From the NCBI GenBank assembly GCA_946902875.1, contig OX336345.1, forward strand, positions 10,075,395 to 10,139,394: a stretch of DNA of 64,000 nucleotides, written 5' to 3'. The DNA is from Nematopogon swammerdamellus (lineage: Eukaryota; Arthropoda; Insecta; Lepidoptera; Adelidae). Below the pieces are notes generated by a model. The model ran no database searches. It was given only the letters and a program-made list of their open reading frames with translations, and was not told the DNA's origin. Position numbers and translations under genes: made by a program. This document shows positions 32,383-43,900 of the stretch, in pieces (within the stretch, counting starts at the first letter, position 1; each line of letters opens with the position of its first letter).

Positions 32383-34011
32383 CATTACATTTTTGTTGGC
32401 CATTATGATGCCTTTCTTTTTAACATTTTAAAAGTAAAGTTCTGTCTTTACATAATTTATTTTAACACTAATAAATTTTTTTTTATACACTATGTTCACG
32501 CACTATGTCATTGTTTATTAACGAAAAACCTACACACTAAGAAAGAAGAGTTGTACCTACACACTTAAATACACAGTAAAGTATAAACAAAGTTTCTGTC
32601 CTGAACTACGTAACTCAACTCAACGTTCTGCGTGTCCGGCGTGCCTGCGCGGCGCGACGCCGGAACGCACCGTGTGGCATACATCACTATTCACAAATCA
32701 CAGTCACATCACAGCGCAGCACGTACGCACCGATACTATGGATATCTCTCCGCGCAGCGGCACCGCTCGGGCAGCGGCGCCGCGCCGCACCGGCCGCCAC
32801 CGAAACCGTAACGCACCGCATGCACCGTCCGTCACCGTCCGTACCGCACCGAGTGTATCGGTAATCTGTGGTGGCTGGCTAGTGGCTACTGGCTCGATCG
32901 GCCGGCACTAAAACTAACTGAAACTGACTGGATTGGCACAACTGGTTGTTCTGATATCTAAATAACTGACAACTGTTCTAGTTGTCAGTTGTCACCCGCG
33001 CCGTTAGATATTTCGTAAATATCTAAGATCTTCGTAGATTTCCAACCCAAATACGACCTTATTGGTTCTCCCATAAAGGTAATTTTTCCATGAAAAGATT
33101 TATTTGGTGAAACTAAAAGGAATCGCACGTGCTCTTTCTTGCATTTGGGGACTTACTTAAAGAGAGAGGGAAGGCATAATAGTTGTCGGATATCAGTTGT
33201 CTGTCAGCCTGCCTGGCATACGCTGTTCGTTCGCTCGCTCGCTACCTACCTATACTTTGGTTGGTTGGTTGGTTGGTAGCCGATAGCCGATGTTTGCTAT
33301 GACAACACCGATGCGATACGTTAGAGGCGTGGCAACTGGAGGTCTACTCGGAGTTGTAAAAACGATGCATCGTGCCATTTGTCGTGTCGTAACCTACTCT
33401 AATTGACATCGTTTCGATATATCGTTTTTAGAACTACATAATAAAAAAATGGCATTGTCATTGTCGTGTCGTAAGCCTACTCTTAGGTTCAAATGTCAAA
33501 GAACGAACATTTGAATTTGACCAATGAGCAAACGACAATTTTCGATAATTCCAACGACACCTCATGAGCTCTCGTTGAGATTGTCGTTTTGTTGCCACTA
33601 TTAAATAAAAAGAAGAGATTGTCGTTTTGGTGTATGTATTGACTTACACACGATTTACGAGTACCTACCTATGTGTGCATTGGTGATTTGTTTTCGTTTT
33701 TTGTTTATTGTATAATTTCAACCATAAGTTGCTAACTTGCTACCTACGCTTGGAAAATATCAAAAAAATTAGAGGACTCAGCGCGATCGTCGCGGCGGTC
33801 ATGAAGTCATGACATGACTGACTGGGCTGAGTGACGGGCGGCGCGCGGCGGCTACGGCGGCGAATGACTGGCGCGGTCGAGCCGGCCCGCGAGGTGCCGC
33901 GAGCGCGCGGCTCCGGCTCCGGTCGCTCGCCCCGCCTCGCCCCGTCGCGGACGACGGAGCGGCCGGCTACAGCCGGCTGCTCCGTCCGCCCCGCCTTCAT
34001 CCCGGTGCGCC

Positions 34012-34455
34012 ACCTGAAAGCCATTGTCGTGCCTGCTGTTCCTGCGATCCTGCGGAACCACTCCTTGAAGTGATAAATAAATGATGTTTTGGTGGTTTAA
34101 AAAAAAAATAACCAGGGTTAATATATAGAAGATAACCTAATTTTGAGGCGGTGCATGTCGTTTTTGTTATAAGTTTGTAATTCCGAAAATAATTCTTAGG
34201 TGGTTATAAAAAAAACTAAACACCCTAAAACAATTTAAACACCGTAACATTGCTAAAAAGAAAAAAAAGCAAAAAAAAACCAAAAACATTTGGTGGAATT
34301 CGAACCCATGGTCCAAAAAATGCAAACCCTACATGCTTACCACTGAGCTAACAAGTTACTTAACCGACCAAACGAATATCGGCTTCTATTGGTTCGCTCC
34401 GGGCGAAGGAGTAGGATCGCAGGAACAGCAGGCACGACAATGGCTTTCAGGTGTC
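34012..34455. repeat. Inverted repeat of ~45 bp enclosing a repeat arm
   Basis: CACCTGAAAGCCATTGTCGT...CTGTTCCTGCGATCCT at 34012-34055 recurs inverted at 34403-34452. Between them lies 34080-34205, a single arm of the family seen at 18640-19080 (TTTTGGTGGTTTAAAAAAAA, AACCAGGGTTAAT, GGCGGTGCATGTCGTTTTTG). Confidence 0.6.
34289..34362 (-). pseudogene. tRNA-like sequence (decayed tRNA or SINE head)
   Basis: On the minus strand TTAGCTCAGTGGTAAGC resembles a D-arm/A-box and GGGTTCGAATTCCACC resembles a T-arm/B-box, 43 bp apart. T-runs follow downstream. The acceptor stem does not pair, so it is not a working tRNA gene. Confidence 0.35.
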
Positions 34456-36104
34456 GTACGCCCTTCATCCATCCATCCACAGATTACCAATACAAAGAAT
34501 ATAATACTACTATACCAATATATTATATGCTTTTGTATAAGGTGCGACACGGCGAGAACCACAAAAATATATATTTTTAATTACAACGACGACGCGACAA
34601 ACTTGCGCCGTCCGCCATCTCTTTCCACTGCATCCATCCAATACACAAATTTGACCACAACAACTTTTATTTTGGTCTTGGACACAAATCGCTTGTCTAT
34701 GATTGCGAGAAAAACAAAACTTTTTGTCTATGCTTTCGATATGCCACTTCTTCCGACCGACCGAACATTTGGTTAGAGTGGGATATTTGTATGAGTTAGA
34801 CACATCCCGAGATACATCCGATATATTCGGATCTATCCGAATTTATCGCAATCGAAACTCCGAGTAGACCCCCTGTTTTCAGCTACGTTTCGCTGTAGCG
34901 GACACATGAGTAGCATTTGGCAATGAAATTCATGAGAAAACGGCTGTTCTCTATAAAATGTCTCAGCATTATGTGTAAGGAAGGTTGGTTGCGCGCAAGG
35001 GTGATATAAAAGATGCGTCGCGATGTCGCGGGCCCTGCCGATGAGGCTGAAAACGTGCCGTGCAAGAGACTTCATTTTACGCCTCCGTCCGGCACGCAGC
35101 AAGACCGAACGAACGATTCCGCAAGGAAAAAAGGTTGAATTGCTAATTTATCAATAAAATCCTGACATCCACGTAGTGGAATGATGTATGCTTTCTTGGT
35201 TTTCCTGACTCACAGCTTGAAGGAACAGTACGTAAATAAACAAATCAATTTATAAGACGTGAGTTCGACTTGAGCCTTTCCCACGTCGTTTCCCCACGTA
35301 TGGTTAGGGCTGCCACCTTTAAAAAATGATAGACCCGGAGTATTCAGAAAATTCAAAATATTTATAAAATAAAATGTAAATTTTCAGAGGTAGGTATCAT
35401 TCAATACGAAATAGTATTACAAATTGTAATTTAAAAACAGATAATTGTGATTTTTTTATCAACTTTTCTTTCTCGGGTTTTTTCAAATACTTTAAAATTC
35501 TCGACAGGTCATATTATATTATTAATCTTTACAATTAATTAACTCCGACTTCACCATGTCGACTGATAAGCAGTTTCTCTCGTCTGTCCATAAATTTTTC
35601 ATTAAGGAAAAATCGCATTCCACAAAAGCATTAATAATCGGTATTAAAAAAAAAATCCAATTATTTTCGGTAATTCTGTGAAATTTGTTACTTTTAATAA
35701 TCATTGTATTGTATTGTATTGTTGTATTGTTTATTGATCATTCTTATGGCAGTTAGACTGCGCTCGAACTTGTCACAATTTGTTCTATCCGGTTCGATTA
35801 CACCCACGAAGAAGAACCGACAAGAAACTTCGCAGGGTATTTTTTTAAAACATATTTTTACAAGTATTTAGTGACTAGCCACATAATAACACAGCCCATA
35901 GTCCATCTAAAACACAGCTTGAGAGCAAGATTAACAATTTTGCTGAGAGTTCTGACTACAAAGACTTATTAATTAAGTGAATCAGGTGTAAAGAGCCTTT
36001 GTCAAACTTTGATACGTAATTTGTATCAACATAATTATGTTAGTGTACTACAATGTAGTATAATTGTATTGTCAAAAATAAAAAATAAAAATATATGAAT
36101 ATTT

Positions 36105-36350
36105 AAGATACTTGAAGTATCAAGTTGTCAATGGGTCAATAAAGTTGAGGTACTAATGGTACCTAGTCAAGAGTTAATATTGTTTGTAAAAAATACAATT
36201 GTCAAAAACAAGAAATATAAATATATATGTAGGTATATATTTATGTTTATATATAATAAAATATTATCATACTTGAAGTATCAAGTTGTCAATATGGGTT
36301 AATATAATTATTGAGGTACAAATGGTACCTAGTCAAGTATTAACTAATTA
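36105..36350. repeat. ~155-bp direct duplication beside the LINE fragment
   Basis: ATACTTGAAGTATCAAGTTG...AATGGTACCTAGTCAAG occurs at about 36109-36176 and 36270-36343, with A/T-rich sequence between. It lies in the 3' untranslated side of the LINE fragment and may be its tandemly duplicated 3' end. Confidence 0.65.
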
Positions 36351-36363
36351 TGCAGTCAGAACC

Positions 36364-37445
36364 TCAAGATACGAATTTATCAGCTAAGGCCTCCTTTACA
36401 GTGTAGTAGGCTTTCTTTGCAAGGGTAGATTTTAAGTGTTTCTTAAACAAAGTATCATTAAGATTTTTTACCTCTTCGGGTATTTTATTATATAATCTAA
36501 TACTATTACAAACAAAACTTTTCGACATTTTAGATGATGTGTGCTTCGTAATTTGAATATTATTTTTACTCCTAGTGTCATGCTGGTGAATATCGGAATG
36601 GAGAGTAGCGTTTTGCATATACTTTCTAGCATAGCAGATATTTTGATAAATATAAACACTGGGTAGTGTCATGATTCCTAATTTATGAAATACATTTCTA
36701 CAAGAGTCCCTGGCTTTCATACTGAGTACACAACGCAATGCTCTTTTTTGAAGAACAAAATATTCTGCTAGATTCCGCTGCATTTCCCCAAAATAATAGT
36801 CCGTAAGACATAAGACTATCGAAGTAAGCATAATAGACAGTTTTAGCAGCTTGCATACCACATAGTTCTTTGATTTTTTTAATGGCATAACAAGCTGCAC
36901 TTAGTTTACCAGCAAGCGCATCTATGTGAGGTTTCCAAGTTAAGGTGCGGTCAAATATTACACCTAAAAAGGTTATTTCTTTGGATATGTTCAATGTGAG
37001 TTCTTCTGCAGTTTTGGCAATTTCTTGGTTAACAATACGTCTGTGAGTTCCAAGTGCAAAGTGCATAACATTTGTTTTATTTACATTAAGCAAAAGGTTA
37101 TTAGAGTCAAACCACATCTTTAATGATTGTATTACATCTATAAAGGACTCACGTAATTCAGTAACGTTATTGTTTTTCAAAACTACTGATATATCATCGG
37201 CAAACATTATTAGCTCAATATCATCTTTAATGCAAGTAGATATATCATTAACATAAATTAGAAAGAGTAATGGTCCCAGTATGGAGACTTGAGGAACTCG
37301 CATAGAAATCGATTCTACTTCTGAGTTATTGCCATTAGCATCACAAACCTGCTTTCTGTTACTTAAATATGATTTACAAAGGCGCAACTCTTTATCCCTC
37401 ACACCATAATGTTCCAATTTCATTAAGATTGAATCCATAATCGCG
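36364..37445 (-). pseudogene. Jockey-type LINE reverse transcriptase, 5'-truncated and frameshifted
   Basis: Minus-strand frame 37440 to about 36740 shows DSILMKLEHYGVRDKE, SYLSNRKQVCD, VPQVSILGPLLFLIYVND, MFADDISVV and FLGVIFDRTLTWKPHID. After a frameshift near 36760 it continues as LQKRALRCVLSMKARDSC to PEEVKNLNDTLFKKHLKS, stopping at 36364. It begins mid-domain (5' truncation near 37445). FADD is present but the frame is broken, so it is inactive. Confidence 0.88.
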
Positions 37446-37712
37446 CGCGCACACGCACGGTGCATCCAATTCGTCCGATGTCCACCCACTCCGCTCCGAT
37501 CATCCAGTGATTCAGTCAGTCGAGCCGAATTCACCGCTCGGCTCGACGCACCGCCCGCCCGGTCAGACCCGGAGATATACTATGTTAACCCGTAGCCCGG
37601 ATATACACCATTCAAACCCGTAGACTCCGGGTCAAACCCGGAGGGGTGGCAGGCCTACGTATGGTCCGAAACGCCACAACGAATATACACGCGCGCGTTC
37701 GCTTAATAAGTC

Positions 37713-37791
37713 ACGCGTCGCTGTTCCACCCGTATGGAACAGCACCCTAAAGTACCTCGGAGCGTCGTGTTCCACCCGTATGGAACAGTGG
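37713..37791. repeat. Duplicated palindromic motif TGTTCC-N8-GGAACA
   Basis: TGTTCCACCCGTATGGAACA occurs twice, about 55 bp apart (near 37717 and 37769), each with 6-bp inverted half-sites. It lies about 130-200 bp upstream of the first Tapt1 exon found, just outside hAT-like element 3. No function is assigned. Confidence 0.7.
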
Positions 37792-37917
37792 CGCGGCCGA
37801 CTTTCGGCATTAAAATATGACTTTATGTGTTAAGATAATATTATTATGCATGTCATACTACAATGTTTACTTATAATAAACTTAAATGATTTGGTGACTA
37901 ATAATTTTAAATTTCAG

Positions 37918-40900
37918 AAGCAGGCAAGGAGCCCTCAATATTTTCATTCCTGAGGATAGAGCTGACTCGAGGGTATCTGCTAGAGCATGACGAGGAGAGG
38001 TTCTCTGCTCGGAGAGAGAAGGTTTACTCCTTCATGAAGATTCCGCAGGAGTTGGAGAAGTTCATGGCCTATGGCTTCTTCCAGTGTGCAGACTCCCTGC
38101 TATTTGTCTACACATTTCTACCTTTACGCTTTGTTATGGCCTTTTGGTCTTTCTTAGGTCGGTTATTTAAAAAATGTTTTGGGTAAGGAGCGTTTCTAAT
38201 ATTATTTTAAATATTACTGCACTGATCTTCAATATTGTCTGGTAAATGTAATTATACTGATCTGCGGTAGGCTTGTGCTATGCACTGTTCCGTAAACCAT
38301 CTAACTATATCGCACAATGACATGTATCTGAAATGTTGTCTAAAGTTACTCAGCAAAGATCTTTTATTATTTACATACTCCTATATTGAATAAAACTGAG
38401 AATAAAACCGGAAAACCAAGAGGCAACCTTGTATCGTAGTTTGCAAAATGTTTTGGCATTTTATTTTCATAGAAGTACAAACGCGCAAATTTGCGCTTGT
38501 GCAAACTATACTGCAAGGCAAGGTCAGCTCGGACGTCAGAAGCATTTGTGTGTTGTGATTGGCAACAACCTCCGCCGGCTGTAATTGGTTCACGTCGCAT
38601 TCGCGTTCACATCCATGCACCCCACTCGCTCTCGCTACCCTTACCTCAGCCTCCCCCGCTCCTATAATATTTGTGGGGATAGTAATGCTCTGTCCATTGT
38701 TTCTTGTATTGTAATTCACATATTTCATACATTCGGAAAATGTTGGTATGGCGATACTCCCTATCTGACTAAAGTGAATAATATTCTCTTACAGCCTGGG
38801 CGGCTTGTCCAAAAAGAGTATACTGAAGCCGGCGGAGACGTGTGATGTATTAAAAGGCTTTATATTATTGGTGTGCAGTGTTCTCATGTGCTATATCGAC
38901 ACAAACATGATGTACCACCTGGTGAAGAGTCAGAGTGTGATGAAGCTGTACATATTCTATAACATGCTGGAGGTTGGCGACCGGCTGTTCTCCGCCTTCG
39001 GTCAGGACACTATAGACGCTCTCTTCTGGACGGCGACGGAACCGCGAGACCGCCGGAGGGAACACCTGGGAGTGATTCCACATTTGATATTCGCTCTCGT
39101 TTATGTGTGTATCCTTTTGAACGTTTTTGAATTTGTATACTTCTTTACCAATGTTAATAAAATATTATTAAAAAAAATTTAAGTATGTGAAAATATGTTA
39201 TGAAAATGGAGTGTAAACAGTACATAAGTACATGCACTTTTTACTGCACTTCCTTCTTTAAGAAGTTTTTACTGCACTTCCTTGGTTTTCGGTCAGTCTA
39301 AAGAATTGCTGTTAGAAGCGTTGAAATTACTACTGCTAGTACTAGTGAAAGTTCATAATTATCTGCCTCTGTTTCTGTCTCAACTTCTACTGCTGGATTT
39401 AATGTAATGTAATTTTTATGTAATTTTATGTAACTTAACGTCTGTCTAAGGTGTTATGTGGTTTGTGAGAAACAGCTCGGCTAACTGAAAGCTGTTCAAA
39501 TGACCTGAAACAATGCACTTTAATTAAATACTTTCCTTAGCTAAGTAACAGTTCTTCACAGCCTCCTCGTGTTGTTTCAAGCCACCACGCTGAACGTGGC
39601 CGTTAACTCCAACAACAAGTCCCTCCTCATCATAATGATGTCTAATAATGTGGGTTCACTATTATTTTACTCATTCTATGTAACTTTTCATTCATATCAT
39701 TTGGAGGAACACCTGTGCAAATTGTTCTGAATATATTAAACACGAGTGACAGTGTTCCATGTTTCCACCTCGTAGTTTTGTTATCAGAATATGTTTTTTT
39801 TTTAAAGCAACATAATATATAGACCCTCCGACTGTTGAGGCTGACTGTGGATCCCATTTAAAGTGTAGGCCCTTTGCTTTCCCTAATAGGTGGTAGGGTT
39901 TAACTCGTCCCGATTGGTGCCAATTGGCACTGAATGAAGATCAGTCATCATATTTCCCATCCAGTTCCGTGTAGCCGACAGGACCAAAGGGATGTACTAA
40001 CATGGCGCCTAGTTCACCAAGGTGGACATCATGGGTGTAGTAGGTGACGTAGGTTCCATAAAAAACAAACAAATATTCAACACATCTATTTCCTAATATT
40101 TATGTATTTATGTCAATATATTTTAACAACAGCAATGCAATGACATTAAAATATATTATTGAATATTAGTATTTAACCTTGGATAAAACCCTTGTGTCAT
40201 CATAACAGTTAGCCCCTTGCCTAGCAACGATGCTATAATAGTGTTGTTTGTTAACGTGCAACGGTCAGTTCGTAGAGCTGAAGGGGAGCGTATTCAAGAA
40301 GTTCGACAAGAGCAACCTGTTCCAAGTGTCGTGCAGCGACGTGCGCGAGCGGCTCCACCTGGCCGTGCTGCTGTTCGTGGTGGTGCTGCAGACCATGAAG
40401 GAGTACGGCTGGCGGGAGGAGCGCTTCTGGATCCTCGCCCCAGACTGCGTCCTCGTCATACTCTTCGAAGTCATCATCGACTGGGTTAAGCACGCTTTCA
40501 TCACTAGGTCATTATTCCTTCATTTTCTTGTAATACTTGTTTTCATACTACGAGGGAATAAAGGACATTAACCTTTGAGCGTTAGCTTCCTTGCGCATAC
40601 ATACCCAAAGCCCAGTCTGTTTTGGGAATGCCATCTCTTTTGACAAACTCTGCAAACAGAGTTTATATGCTTTAATGTTTTAAGGTTCGGTAGACAAACT
40701 ACTTAAATGAACAGACATTACTCTTGTATACCCGTTATATAGTCTAATTTTTAAGGCGAGACCTGAGAAAAATATCTCTAATGAGAAATTCAAGAAAAAC
40801 CGGTCAAGTGCGAGTCAGACTCCCTAACAGAGGTTTCCGCAGCACAAAAAAACAAATTTGAAAAAACATGTTTCTTATATGGGGACCGCCCTTATTATTT

Positions 40901-43900
40901 TATTACTTTTTTTAAGTATTTTTTTTTTATAATTTCTTGTTATATCTGCCATATTACCACTTACTCTGTGAAAATTTCAACCGGCTAGCTATTACGGTTC
41001 CAAAGATACAGGAGTAGAACAGACAGACAGACAGATGGTGTAGGGTTAGTAATAGGATAAACCTAAAAACCGAGAAATCTCACACAAAGCAAAACTTTCT
41101 TTAAGGCCGTGACAAACGCCAACGACCTTGAGCATTCGGGAATTCTACATAATGTACCATGCGACTGCTAATTTCGCTTCGCACGTTCAAGTCACATTTA
41201 GCGTAGTTTGTCGCTATCAGCCTAAAGAGTTGATGGTTCGGGGTTCGAATCCCACTTTCGTATGTTTTTTTTTTTTGCTTTTTTATTATTTTAATTATTA
41301 AAATGATTGTGGCTTATGTAACTGATGCGTGATTCTAATTTTTTATTTTTTATTATTTTACCTAAATAACATTTTATTGTAATTTCTTCCAAATTATTTT
41401 AGTTCATGTACTTACCACTTTTTATAAACCTCTAAATAGACTATCGATGAAAACTAAAATAAAAATAGGTAGGTAGGTAATAGGTAGATAGGCATTTAGG
41501 TATGTATGGCAAATATCATAGCAACATAGGTACCGGCCGGCGCGCGCGGCGCGCGCGGCGGCAGCATGGCACGGTGCGGTGGGGTGCGGTGCGGTGCGGT
41601 AACTCAGTAGCAGCGTGCGGTGCGGAGGCGGCACGGCGGCGGCGGCTTGTGAATACAATAGTGCCAGGACGTCAGGCCCGAGCGCCACGCACAACTCACG
41701 ACACGACACAAGTGGCCACTCACGCATGCAAGCAAGCAATAACAAGCCGCTCCTCCGCGCCGCGCCGCCGCTCCTCCGCGCCGCGCCGCGCCCCCGCGTC
41801 GTCTCCGCTCCGCGCCACCACAGTGCCGCCGCCGCCGCCGCCCCCGCTCCGCAGCGCGCCGCTGTTGCTAGGCTACTTTTATTTAGGCACGGTTCTATAG
41901 TCCTTGCATCTCAAGCGCAGACAGCGTTATACCACAGTACCTATTAGTTATTCTGTGGTTATACCAACGAAAGCCATGCGTATAACGCCCCGTCAAGTTA
42001 CGTACCGGAGCGTATACTGATAGATACCACAGAAGAGAGATATTACTGATACGGTCGTACTGTATACTGGTACGGAAAATGACACGGTGGCAACATCACC
42101 TACAATACAACATCCGAGATGTCAGCTCGTAACAACTGGTGAAGTAGGTGCTATGTCAGTGCTTTTCTTCGGTCGTACCGGCTTCACTGAACTGGACGGA
42201 AAAAAAGAAGGGAGTCATATCCCGAAATAGTTTGTATTTTCCGTCCAGTTTAGTGTAGCCGGCACGACCAAAGGGAAGCACTGACATGGCACCTAAGTTC
42301 ACCCGGTGTTATGGGCTGACATCACGGATGTTATAGGTGATATAGCAAACTGTGTCAGTTTACATAAAAAAATCCCTCAGTCGCCTTTTACGACATGCAC
42401 GGGGAGAGATGCAGTGGGGCTATTATTTTAAATTACCATCCCACACGGTACAAATATACCTAACCTACCTATCTTTTTTCCATTCGATCCAAACACAGAA
42501 GACAGAAATGACGACCGACACGCGGGCGCAGCAGGGCAGGAGCGAGCAAGCGAGCCCGGAACTAAAATTGTATCTAGTATTGAAGTGCCTGTTAAATTGA
42601 CGAAGGCAAAAATTTTACCCTTCCGACTGAAGAATTACGTCAATAATTTCATGTAGGCGTTTTTTGTTTTTTATTTTTAACTCCTTTCGTGGATAAAATA
42701 ATAAAACAAATTGAATAGAGTTTTCTCAGAGCTTTGTGACCTTTGAATCGGTGGTATTGTAAAATTGTAATAATACACACATACTCAGATTTTCAAAAAT
42801 TCGTGCTTTTTTATATATTTTTAATTTTATGTTTATTACTTACTTTTACTCATTATTAAAAAAACCAGCAATGCACTTTGTTGGTAAGGAACCAAAATAT
42901 AGGTTGGTATTTTTTTAATTTTCTGAATGTGTGTCAATTGGTCAGTTTTGGACCTTCTTTGTCGCACTTTTTGCATGTTTTGCGTATTTGGCGTTTGTCA
43001 CCGCCTTAAGAGCTGGATATGTGGACTTGTTTTTTTTTTTTTATGGAAACTGACACGGTTGGCTACATCACCTACAACATCCGTGATGTCAGCCCATAAC
43101 ACCGGGTGAACTAGGTGCCATGTCAGTGCTTCCCCCCTTTGATCGTGCCGGCTACACTGAACTGGTCGGAAAACACAAACTATTTACATAGCCGTTTCGA
43201 CCAACGTTTCATTCAGTGCGGTGGTACCGACCCGGGCGGTTTAAACTATACCACCAAGTAAAATTAGGAGAAAAGGGACCTACAGTTTTACGAGGAATCC
43301 GAACCACGGTCAGCCTCCAACGGTCAGCGGTCACCCATCCAAGTACTGACCGCACCCAGCGTTGCTTAACATTCAATAGCGACAGTTGACTGCCTGCACC
43401 ACTGAGCTATCGAGGTTGAATAATGGTTTTATTCCCAAAGCATATTGTAAGAACGAGGAATGATGGATGGAGTATTTTTGATGGTTTCATGTATAATGAA
43501 AAGAAAATTCTCGAAGCGAAAATTCAGGCCACAAGTTGATGCCCGGCAGACGGCGGGCATGCCACTCAATCACATTCACATTGATAGATCTGTAAGAACC
43601 TAAATTTGTCAGCAGACAATAGTAATAATGCTACACTTTATGCCGCTTAATATGTGGGAAGGGTAGACATTGCCTTAGGCAATTTCTTCCCGTGAACCCA
43701 ACGTGGACTATATATTTTATTAAGGTTTTTCAAAATGACACTTGACATCTACTGAGGTTCACACGCTGTCACACTGAGATTCATATACTTAATGAATATA
43801 TAGTGGAATTATTACTCATTTTCTTTGTGCTCGCACCATTTGTTCAATGAAACTATTATCTGTCATACATACAGGTTCAATGAGATACCTTCAGGAGTAT

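Larger units (their letters stand above)
31201..34285. other. Intergenic stretch, no gene recognised
   Basis: Holds short tandem repeats (31550-31610, two copies of CTCTATCGCGCTCTCG...CACACAGG; 33233-33290, GCTC and GGTT runs), a SINE 3' module (32215-32382) and GC-rich patches at 32635-32900 and 33780-34060. None of the open frames shows a domain. The Tapt1 first exon could lie here or at 30540-31090. Confidence 0.5.
35305..37657. mobile_element. hAT-like element 3 (8-bp TSD) carrying a LINE fragment
   Basis: Ends TAGGGCTGCCACC...GGTGGCAGGCCTA, with inverted similarity continuing inward (AGACCCGGAGTA versus ACTCCGGGTC). A perfect 8-bp duplication CGTATGGT flanks it (35297-35304, 37658-37665). 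2353 bp. No hAT transposase is seen; the interior holds a jockey-type LINE fragment, an internal direct repeat, and a GC-rich segment at 37440-37570. Confidence 0.78.

Noticed and set aside
33740..34073. GC-rich frames considered as Tapt1 first exon
   Set aside because: No similarity to the TAPT1 N-terminus and no convincing phase-1 donor; left open as a possibility only.
41213..41262. Possible tRNA gene (GGTTCGAATCC box)
   Set aside because: A B-box-like word and a T-run are present, but no A-box, D-arm or acceptor stem can be placed upstream.
41502..41947. Ala/Arg/Pro-rich frames in the Tapt1 intron
   Set aside because: Present on both strands of a low-complexity GC-rich block with no domain; compositional.
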